Positions 13,988-20,150 of a stretch of DNA of 20,150 nucleotides are shown one piece after another. Both the position numbers and the translations under genes were made by a program. Origin of the DNA: JAWPNA01 sp045402695. GTDB lineage: Bacteria > Acidobacteriota > Polarisedimenticolia > JACPZX01 > DASXTC01. Position 1 is the first letter of the stretch, and each line of letters begins with the position of its first letter. The notes under the pieces were generated by a model. It ran no database searches. It had not been told where the DNA came from and saw nothing but the letters and a program-made list of their open reading frames with translations. The stretch covers positions 1-20,150 of the forward strand of contig JAWPNA010000189.1 of assembly GCA_045402695.1 (NCBI GenBank), given 5' to 3'.

Positions 13988-15159
13988 GGTTTCGCCCCCG
14001 CGCAGGCGGTCGCCCAGATTTCCATGAGTCTTCGGGACACCACACGTGCCGAGAAACTGGATTCGGCACGCCGGCGGGCGACGAGACTTCTGGACTCTAG
14101 ATCGTCGGGATTGCCTACAGCACCCACGATACAGGCAGAAAGAGCAGAGATGTCGCCCTCGGTGACGATCCACCCGGTGTCCAGGAGCACTTCGGGGATG
14201 GCCCCACAGGCCGTGCCGATGACAGGCACTCCGGAGGCCATGGCCTCCACCAATACGAGGCCGAACTGCTCCTCCCAGCGATCCGTGGTCCGGCTGGAGA
14301 GAACGAAGAGATCGAGCGCGCGAAGAAACCGGGAGAGCTGCTCCTGGTTTCTCGGGCCCATCAGCCGCATCCATGGGCGGGCGGCCGCCGCCGCGCGAAG
14401 AGTAGTCTCCAGAGGGCCCGCTCCGAGGAGGATCAGGTGCAGCCGAGGTTCCGCGAGCGCGGCACGGTCCATGGCGGCGAGAAGATCGAGCAGTCCTTTC
14501 TCTTCCACGAATCGGCCGACATACCCGACCAGGAAATCATCCGGTTCATTGAAACCGAGTTCCCCCCTGATGGTGCGCTTCTCACCAGTTGCGGCGGGCC
14601 TGAACAGATCGGTGTCGACGCCCACCGCGGGCGCGACGGCGACGGTGCGGCCATCGAGGCCGTATCGCAAGGCGGCTTTCACCACGGCCGTGCTCCAACC
14701 CACGAAGAAGTCGCAGCGCCTGAGGACCCTTCGGGCGAGAAAGCCCCGGATGATCCGGCTGATCGCTCCGCCCTGTTCGGGCTTGGTTTCACAAGGCTGG
14801 ACGCCGAACTTGGTGCGGCGGCGCGCGCGTGAAGGTGAGCCGAGCACCTGAAGGCAGGTGAGCGACCACGGCTCCAGGACACAGTGAATGATGTCGGGCC
14901 GAAAGTCCTTGATGAGCCGGGACACCCCGCGCATGAGGACATGCGTGCCGTTTTCGTGGGAACACCATGTGGCCAGCCGCGCGAGGCGAACGCCTGGAGT
15001 CGGCCACGGCGTATCTTCGACGTGGCCAGGCGCAAAGGGATGTCTCAGCCGGGCCGGCATGGCAAGCAATATCTCCGCCCCCTGGTCGGCCGCATGCTGG
15101 AACAGTTTTCTGGTATGGACATCCGCGTAGGTAGCGGCGGCAATGACCAGAACTCTCAT
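13984..15159 (-). CDS. GT4 glycosyltransferase
   Basis: This 391-residue GT-B enzyme has an N-terminal acceptor domain (MRVLVIAAATYADVHTRKLF start, DIIHCVLEPWSL at 89-100) and a C-terminal donor domain with VGRFVEEKGLLDLLAAM (214-230), LLGAGPLE (244-251) and the EX7E pair E297/E305 in EEQFGLVLVEAMASG (296-310). These are hallmarks of retaining GT4 enzymes that use nucleotide sugars at the cytoplasmic face. The ATG at 15159 lies within an ATGA overlap with the flippase gene and the stop lies within another with the polymerase gene. It presumably adds a hexose or deoxyhexose to the lipid-linked repeat unit. The donor sugar is unknown. Confidence 0.9.
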   Translation of the reverse strand: MRVLVIAAATYADVHTRKLFQHAADQGAEILLAMPARLRHPFAPGHVEDTPWPTPGVRLARLATWCSHENGTHVLMRGVSRLIKDFRPDIIHCVLEPWSLTCLQVLGSPSRARRRTKFGVQPCETKPEQGGAISRIIRGFLARRVLRRCDFFVGWSTAVVKAALRYGLDGRTVAVAPAVGVDTDLFRPAATGEKRTIRGELGFNEPDDFLVGYVGRFVEEKGLLDLLAAMDRAALAEPRLHLILLGAGPLETTLRAAAAARPWMRLMGPRNQEQLSRFLRALDLFVLSSRTTDRWEEQFGLVLVEAMASGVPVIGTACGAIPEVLLDTGWIVTEGDISALSACIVGAVGNPDDLESRSLVARRRAESSFSARVVSRRLMEIWATACAGAKP

Positions 15160-16445
15160 GATCCCGGCACGACCTGCGCCGAAGCCTGCGCCGTTTGTCG
15201 CCGCGCTCTGTCCGCGGTGCCGGCGAGCATCAGGTAGGCGAGCAGTGTCGCCGACGAAATCGGTGCGGCCACCGCAACCCCGAGCACTCCAAGGGCCGGA
15301 GCCAGGGCCGCGAGGCTCGCGAGCCCCACAACCGCCGCCCAGGCATAGCCCGCGAAGACGTGACGGGTGTTGCCATCGACTTTCGCCCGAAGGATCGGCG
15401 CTCTGCCGAGCGCCAGGAACAGCGCATCAAGCAGAAGGACGCCCACGACGGCGACGCTTCCCGCATAGCGTCCTTTGTACAGCAGCTCGAGCAGCGCGGG
15501 CGCGGCCGGCATGAGCAACAGACCGTACAACACCACGGCGGCTGCGCCAATCGCCATGAAGAGGTTGAGGAAACGCCGGACGGCGGCCTCGCCACGGGCA
15601 GCGGCTAGCCGGGAGGCACGCGGCGCCAGGACTCCGTCGAGGCCGTTGAACGCGACGTTCAGAGGGGCCACGAAGTACTGGCACGCTTTGATGACGGCGG
15701 CGGCGGCCGGGGTGAGAAGTGTGGATGCCAGAAGGGCCGGGGCCTGACCGGAGCACCAGTACGCCCCGGATGTGGCCAGCAGCCAGCGGCCGTATTGCCA
15801 GTGTTGATTCCAGGTCGCGCGGAGGCCGGCGTGTACAGGCCGGAGAAGGTCGCGGCAGAATGGGAGCCCGGCGGCGAAGCCTGCCAAGGCCGCGATCCCC
15901 CACGTCAGAAAGACCGTGAAAACCGACAGTGAGCCTGTCGCCAGCAAGATCGCCAACCCCGTGAGGCGAAATGCGGAGCAGAGCAGATCATTCCAGAGCA
16001 CTGCGGCCGGGTTGAGGCGAGCGAAGAACACCGCGCGGACGAACATTTGCAACTGGATCGGAAGGAGAGCCAGAGTGACCCCGGCCAACGCCAGTGGGAA
16101 TGGAGAATCAGCCCCCCACAGCGCGGACATGGCATATGCGGTGAGGCCGATGCCCGCGGCCACGATCAGTGACACCATGACCTGCAGTCTCAGCAACGCG
16201 GCGAGGTATCGCGATTGAGTCTCTCCTGAAAGCGGCGCTCCCAGGATCACCAGGGGATCGGTGAGAAGCGAGAGCTGGACCGAGGAGCCGATCAGCGAGA
16301 CGGCGAACGCGACGACGTAAACACCAAACGCCTGAGGATCCATCTCGCGGGCCAGTGCCAGGCCAACAGCGAGATTCGTGACTGACAGAAGGACTTGGTC
16401 GCCGATGCCGACGGCACCGGCCCTGATTCCACCTGGACCGGCCAT
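15156..16445 (-). CDS. Wzx-type oligosaccharide flippase (MOP superfamily)
   Basis: The 429-residue protein is hydrophobic throughout, with 12 or so predicted membrane helices and short charged loops. The opening AVGIGDQVLLSVTNLAVGLA (11-30) followed by MDPQAFGVYVVAF is the usual start of polysaccharide flippases, in which a helix-turn around the Gly/Asn-rich first helix precedes an E/D..FG.Y motif. It should move undecaprenyl-diphosphate-linked repeat units across the inner membrane. The ATG at 16445 follows the stop of the priming transferase after one base; a longer open frame to 16541 overlaps that gene and is rejected. The end overlaps the next gene by ATGA. The family is diverse and substrate cannot be predicted. 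Confidence 0.85.
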   Translation of the reverse strand: MAGPGGIRAGAVGIGDQVLLSVTNLAVGLALAREMDPQAFGVYVVAFAVSLIGSSVQLSLLTDPLVILGAPLSGETQSRYLAALLRLQVMVSLIVAAGIGLTAYAMSALWGADSPFPLALAGVTLALLPIQLQMFVRAVFFARLNPAAVLWNDLLCSAFRLTGLAILLATGSLSVFTVFLTWGIAALAGFAAGLPFCRDLLRPVHAGLRATWNQHWQYGRWLLATSGAYWCSGQAPALLASTLLTPAAAAVIKACQYFVAPLNVAFNGLDGVLAPRASRLAAARGEAAVRRFLNLFMAIGAAAVVLYGLLLMPAAPALLELLYKGRYAGSVAVVGVLLLDALFLALGRAPILRAKVDGNTRHVFAGYAWAAVVGLASLAALAPALGVLGVAVAAPISSATLLAYLMLAGTADRARRQTAQASAQVVPGS

Positions 16446-16446
16446 C

Positions 16447-17895
16447 TCAATACGCCCCTCGGCCGCGCAGGACGGCCGGCAGCGTCTCGGCCAGAATCCG
16501 GATGTCCTGCCACACCGACCAGGTGCGGGCGTAGGAGACATCGTGGCGGATCATGTCGTCGAAGCCCAGATTGCTGCGGCCGCGCACCTGCCACAGCCCC
16601 GTGATGCCGGGCAGCACGCGCGTGCGCTCGCGGGCCCAGAAGGCATGCTCGCGGCTCAGGCCGTCCAGGTCGAGGTCGGCGGCGGGTAGCGGGCGCGGCC
16701 CGACGAGGCTCATGTCCCCCTTCAGCACGTTGATGAGCTGGGGCAGCTCGTCCAGGCTGTAGAGCCGCATGAACCGGCCGATGGGCGTGAGCCGCGGGTC
16801 GTCCCTGATCTTGAAGATGTGCCCGTCCTTCTCGTTGCGTGCCGCCAGTTCCGCCTTTCGGGACTCCGCGTCGGCCATCATGGAGCGGAACTTGTAGAAG
16901 GGGAAGTGGCGACCCCCTTTCCCCACGCGTGGTGCGACGTACAGCACCGGCCCGGAGGACGTCGCCTTGATGATCGCTGAGAGCGCCGCCATCAAGGGAG
17001 CCCCGACGATCAGGAGGCCCGTTCCGACAACGATGTCGAACACTCTCTTGATGAACTCCTGCGCGGGCGTGAACTGAAGGCCCCGCACTTCGAGCAGGCT
17101 CAACTCCCCGATCTCATGCACCCGGAGCCGCGAGGCTTGCACCTCCACGTTGGCGGGCATGCGGTGCAGCGCGACGCCCATGCGCGTGCAGGTGGCCGCC
17201 AAGGTCTGCATACCCATCCGATCGATCTCACTGTCCACGGCGATGATCCGATCCAAGCGATGCGTGTTGATCAGTGCGCCGATCTCGTTCAGCGCGCCGA
17301 TGACCGGCACCGGGTTGCCCAGGGTGCCTCCATCCCCTCCTGGCGCGGCGACGATCACGCCGCGCAGGCTGATGCCGAGGCGGCTGGCCGACTCCAGATG
17401 AAGGGCCAAGGTCTTGGCCTCGGATCCCGTGCCCACGACCGCCACGCGTTCCTGTGCGTACCCCTTCTTGTGGAAGACCGAAAGCGCCACCCACAGGATT
17501 CCCCGCGCCGCCATCAGGGTCATGAAGCTGTAGGCGGAGAAGAAGATGACGAAGGTGCGCGAGAAGTCCGGGCCGAGATGCCTGATGAAAAAGGTCACCA
17601 CGATGGTGAGGATGCCCACCGCCGCGACCGACTCGACCACCTGGGCCGCCGATCCGACCAGCACGCCGCGGCGCGGCCGGTACAGAGCCAGCCACCAGCT
17701 CATCGGAATCCAAAGGAGGAGGATCAGAACCAGCGGCGGCACCCGCACCACCGCCACCTCGTAGGTCATCTTGTATGTGTAGAAGTCGTTCAGAGCGATG
17801 CGTGTCTCCAGCGCCAGGAAAAACGCGGCGACCAGGGCGAGCATGTCCAGCAGCAGGAGCATCAGCCGGAACACTCTGCGGTCGGGGTACAGCAT
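16447..17895 (-). CDS. Polyprenyl-phosphate hexose-1-phosphate transferase (priming enzyme, WbaP/EpsE-like)
   Basis: The 482-residue enzyme has four to five N-terminal membrane helices (~8-140), a central CoA-binding-like Rossmann domain with VAVVGTGSEAK (151-161), a further hydrophobic segment after KRVFDIVV (283-290), and the C-terminal catalytic bacterial sugar transferase domain. That domain shows FPFYKFRSMMADAE (331-344), the SLDELPQLINVLKGDMSLVG block (380-399) with the catalytic Asp-Glu pair, GPRP, and PGITGLWQVRGRSNLGFDD (429-447). It transfers hexose-1-phosphate (commonly glucose or galactose) from UDP-sugar to undecaprenyl phosphate and so starts each repeat unit. The ATG at 17895 shares a base with the upstream stop (TGATG), which excludes the longer frame to 18393. 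The tetra-helical N-terminus and central domain mark the long form of the family. Confidence 0.93.
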   Translation of the reverse strand: MLYPDRRVFRLMLLLLDMLALVAAFFLALETRIALNDFYTYKMTYEVAVVRVPPLVLILLLWIPMSWWLALYRPRRGVLVGSAAQVVESVAAVGILTIVVTFFIRHLGPDFSRTFVIFFSAYSFMTLMAARGILWVALSVFHKKGYAQERVAVVGTGSEAKTLALHLESASRLGISLRGVIVAAPGGDGGTLGNPVPVIGALNEIGALINTHRLDRIIAVDSEIDRMGMQTLAATCTRMGVALHRMPANVEVQASRLRVHEIGELSLLEVRGLQFTPAQEFIKRVFDIVVGTGLLIVGAPLMAALSAIIKATSSGPVLYVAPRVGKGGRHFPFYKFRSMMADAESRKAELAARNEKDGHIFKIRDDPRLTPIGRFMRLYSLDELPQLINVLKGDMSLVGPRPLPAADLDLDGLSREHAFWARERTRVLPGITGLWQVRGRSNLGFDDMIRHDVSYARTWSVWQDIRILAETLPAVLRGRGAY

Positions 17896-20006
17896 CAGAC
17901 ACCCATCCTTTCCATCGCGTCCTTGATGTCCCTGGCCCCCGGATCGATCGCGACCGCCCGGCGCGCGGCGCGCGCGATGAACTCCCGCTGCTGCTCGTCG
18001 CACTCGTCCCACAGAGGCGCCATCAGGCGCGCCACTCTGCCGAACGAGGCCGCCCGCCAGGGCTGAAGCTCGAGCGCCTTGCCGAATTCCGCGCGCGCCT
18101 TCTCGAAGTCGTCGCTCGCCTGGGGCGGAAGTCCGATGAGGACGAAGCGCCCGAAGCGCAGGAGCCCCGCCTCCATGTGGCCGCGGCCCGACGCCGGCGC
18201 GTGCGCCAGCCCCTGCTGCACCAGGTCGATGGCCTGATCGATCCGCCGCGCCAGGTACTGCTTCGATGCCAAGTCGGGCAGATCGCCGCCGGCCTGGACC
18301 TGCAGGAGCGCCTCGACGTCCCGCAGCAGCCGCTGCCGCGCCCGCGACGCGGCCTCGATGTAGCGGCCGGCGTTGAAGGGCTCGAGCCGGCACGCGGGAC
18401 AGAGGTCCTCCGATGGATCGAGCGAGAGGGCGGACATCGCGAGGGTCTCAGCGTCCATGATGTCATCGTTCTTCGACGCCGGCTGACTGCTCATCTGCGC
18501 GGCGGCGGGAGAGGCCGCGGCCAGCGCCAGCGCCAGCAGGCAGGCGGCGCACGCGGCGCCCTCCGCGGCCCTCGTCCATCCGGCCCGGCCCCCGGCGGGA
18601 TGCCGGCGCGCACGTCCCGCCCGCGCACCCTCGAACGCGGCGGGCCCTCCCTCCCTGAGAAGGAGTCCAGCCAGCACCGAGACGGTCAGAGCGTCGGCCG
18701 GGATCGAGAGATGGAAATCGGTGAGGCTGTGCAGAGCCAGGGCCGCGAGCCCAAGACCCGCCGCCAGCCCGATCTCGTCGGCCCGAGCTCCCGTGCGCGC
18801 GCGCGAGCGCAGCACCAGAGCCACCCCCGCCCCGAAAAGGACGAAGCCGATCACCCCCGCCTCGGCTGCGAACTCCAGGTAGTCGTTGTGGGCGAAGTCG
18901 ACTTTCACTTGCGTGCCGTCCGTGCGGAAGGGGGAGAAGGCCACCTCCCAAGTCCCCATGCCGCTCCCGAACAGCGGGTAGGCGGAGAGCATCGGCACGG
19001 CCTGCTTCCAGACCTGGAGCCTGCCGTATCCGCTGCCGAACTCGTTGCCGAGAGACTGGAACCGCTGGACGACGGGGAGAATGTCGATCTGCGACGCGAA
19101 GATGACCACCAGCCCGGCCACCGCCACCGAGCAGAGCGCGAAACGCCGCGAGCGTCCCTGCAGGCCCAGGGCCAGCCCTCCCATCACCAGGGAGAAGGCG
19201 ACGCTGACGATGCCGGCGCGCGAGCGCGACATCAGCAGCGCGGTGCCCATCAAGAACGCCCCCATCAGCAGCAGGAGCGCTCGGAAGCTCTCCTTGCCGG
19301 AGGCGGCCGCGAGCCTGCGTCTCACCGGCGCCGACAGATCGGCGGCTGGGCCGCCGGCGCGGTCCAGGCACAGAATCGCGAGGGCCAGCGCGACGGGGAT
19401 CGCCATCTCGAGATAGCCGGCGTAGTTGTTGCGGCTGATGAAGGTCCCCGTGGCCACGTCGGTGAAGTACTTCTTCTGGAATCCGAAGATGTGCTGCCGG
19501 CCGCTGATGAACTCGAACAGGCCGTAGCCGGCCTGAAAAAGTCCGCCGGCCACCAGTCCGCCGGCCGCCACCAGTCGCCCCTTCAGGTCGAGCGCGTTAT
19601 GCCGGACCATCAGCGCCGTGAGGCACCAGCAGACGATGCCGATGCACGAGCGCCACGTGGCGTAGGGATAAAGGGACAGAGCCGTCCATGCCGGCGTCAC
19701 GGGAGAATACGCTTTCTTCATCGCGACGGAGGCCGGCGACAGGATCTCGACGATGGATATCGGCAGCGGGACGATCTGCAGCAACCCATATCCCAGCAGC
19801 GCCGCTCCCGCCAGAAGCAGAGGATCCCTCCAGGGAAGAGGGGTCTGCCCCGCGCGCCAGCGGCAGACCATCCAGGCGGCGGCTGTGGCGAGCAGGCAGA
19901 TCTCCAGGACCGCCACGGGCACCGGATCCACGGATCCGAAAGGCAGCGGAGACGCGGCCACCAGGAGCGCCACTGTCCAGCAGATGAGGTAGCTGCCCCG
20001 GCTCAC
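17895..20006 (-). CDS. O-antigen ligase-like membrane protein with C-terminal TPR-like extracytoplasmic domain
   Basis: The 703-residue protein has ~12 membrane helices in its first ~450 residues. SRNNYAGYLE (191-200), SRSRAGI (260-266), YGRLQVW (327-333), GSGMGTWE (347-354) and AHNDYLEFAAEAGVIG (372-387) place it in the Wzy_C ligase/polymerase superfamily; HSLTDFHLSIPA (426-437) is a common ending of the ligase-like subgroup. A basic linker (456-479) leads to a hydrophobic stretch (~483-503) ending in SPAAAQ, then ~200 helical residues with TPR-like segments (ARRIDQAIDLVQQGLAHAPA, FGKALELQPW). The tail should lie outside the cytoplasm. Start is GTG at 20006 with AGGAGA eight bases before. 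It is translationally linked to the priming transferase by TGATG. It may attach polymer to an acceptor or be the main polymerase; a related protein is at 12521. Confidence 0.85.
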   Translation of the reverse strand: MSRGSYLICWTVALLVAASPLPFGSVDPVPVAVLEICLLATAAAWMVCRWRAGQTPLPWRDPLLLAGAALLGYGLLQIVPLPISIVEILSPASVAMKKAYSPVTPAWTALSLYPYATWRSCIGIVCWCLTALMVRHNALDLKGRLVAAGGLVAGGLFQAGYGLFEFISGRQHIFGFQKKYFTDVATGTFISRNNYAGYLEMAIPVALALAILCLDRAGGPAADLSAPVRRRLAAASGKESFRALLLLMGAFLMGTALLMSRSRAGIVSVAFSLVMGGLALGLQGRSRRFALCSVAVAGLVVIFASQIDILPVVQRFQSLGNEFGSGYGRLQVWKQAVPMLSAYPLFGSGMGTWEVAFSPFRTDGTQVKVDFAHNDYLEFAAEAGVIGFVLFGAGVALVLRSRARTGARADEIGLAAGLGLAALALHSLTDFHLSIPADALTVSVLAGLLLREGGPAAFEGARAGRARRHPAGGRAGWTRAAEGAACAACLLALALAAASPAAAQMSSQPASKNDDIMDAETLAMSALSLDPSEDLCPACRLEPFNAGRYIEAASRARQRLLRDVEALLQVQAGGDLPDLASKQYLARRIDQAIDLVQQGLAHAPASGRGHMEAGLLRFGRFVLIGLPPQASDDFEKARAEFGKALELQPWRAASFGRVARLMAPLWDECDEQQREFIARAARRAVAIDPGARDIKDAMERMGV

Positions 20007-20014
20007 CGGAGATC

Positions 20015-20020
20015 TCTCCT
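20015..20020 (-). promoter_or_regulatory. Ribosome-binding site supporting a GTG start
   Basis: AGGAGA is eight bases before the GTG at 20006 and overlaps the stop codon of the upstream kinase-like gene, linking the two genes tightly. Confidence 0.7.
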
Positions 20021-20150
20021 ACGTGCGCTTCCCGCGCCCGCGCGCTCGGCCTTCCGCCTCGATGTCGCCCGAGGCGCCCTCCGCCTCCGGAGCTCCCGCC
20101 CCCTCGGCCTCTTGCCCGTAGTAGGTGTAGTACGACGCTCGGTAGCCCCG
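20019..20150 (-). CDS. C-terminal end of a probable polysaccharide tyrosine autokinase (5' part outside window)
   Basis: Only the last 43 residues are visible. They begin with a tyrosine cluster (RGYRASYYTYYG, five Tyr in nine positions) and continue with a Glu/Gly/Ala-rich stretch and a basic end (GRARGRGKRT). Bacterial Wzc/CpsD-type tyrosine kinases carry such a C-terminal Tyr cluster, which they autophosphorylate to control chain length and export, and they sit at this place in polysaccharide operons. The 30-residue tail after the cluster is unusual, since the cluster normally ends the protein. The stop at 20021-20019 lies 12 bases before the next start. The call rests on the cluster and on context only; the kinase domain is not in the window. 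Confidence 0.55.
   Translation of the reverse strand, partial: RGYRASYYTYYGQEAEGAGAPEAEGASGDIEAEGRARGRGKRT

Noticed and set aside
1..20150. CRISPR arrays, insertion sequences, rRNA or tRNA genes
   Set aside because: No regularly spaced repeats, transposase motifs, terminal inverted repeats or conserved RNA sequences were seen on reading the window.

Overview
The window is high-GC DNA packed with genes, from a bacterium with a Gram-negative-type cell-surface polysaccharide system. The mix of an excisionase-type HTH/receiver regulator, secreted carboxypeptidase-regulatory-like proteins and a Wzx/Wzy-type cluster would fit Acidobacteriota or another soil/sediment lineage. That placement is inference; no rRNA or tRNA gene is present.

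Left part (1-3454, + strand). The 3' end of a PDZ-domain protein comes first. A near-consensus sigma70 promoter (894-922) and a structured leader precede a response regulator with an N-terminal HTH and a C-terminal receiver domain, followed by a 69-residue protein; a strong hairpin (1968-1999) closes this unit. A second promoter (2073-2100) drives two adjacent secreted proteins of the same design: signal peptide, one beta-sandwich domain, lysine-rich stretch, hydrophobic segment, and an Asn/Asp tail.

Middle part (3455-8709). Two large multispanning GT-C-type glycosyltransferases are divergently transcribed. Downstream on the + strand lie a convincing GDP-mannose 3,5-epimerase and, four bases later, a WecG/TagA/CpsF-family glycosyltransferase. 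They would supply an unusual GDP-hexose and a sugar transferase for the polysaccharide.

Scar/island (8710-10482). A frame-broken C-terminal remnant of a methyltransferase lies next to an AT-rich stretch and an intact SAM-dependent methyltransferase of lower GC. This looks like a recombination or transfer junction inside the cluster.

Right part (10483-20150, - strand). This is one long operon, read from right to left: the C-terminal end of a probable tyrosine autokinase, an O-antigen ligase-like protein with a helical-repeat tail, a polyprenyl-phosphate hexose-1-phosphate transferase, a Wzx-type flippase, a GT4 glycosyltransferase, a Wzy-type polymerase, a second GT4 and a Methyltransf_24-type methyltransferase. 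Four junctions are ATGA overlaps, one is a TGATG overlap, and one leaves a single base between stop and start. Together the genes describe Wzx/Wzy-dependent synthesis: a sugar-phosphate is loaded on undecaprenyl phosphate, extended by glycosyltransferases, methylated, flipped, polymerised and probably ligated or exported.
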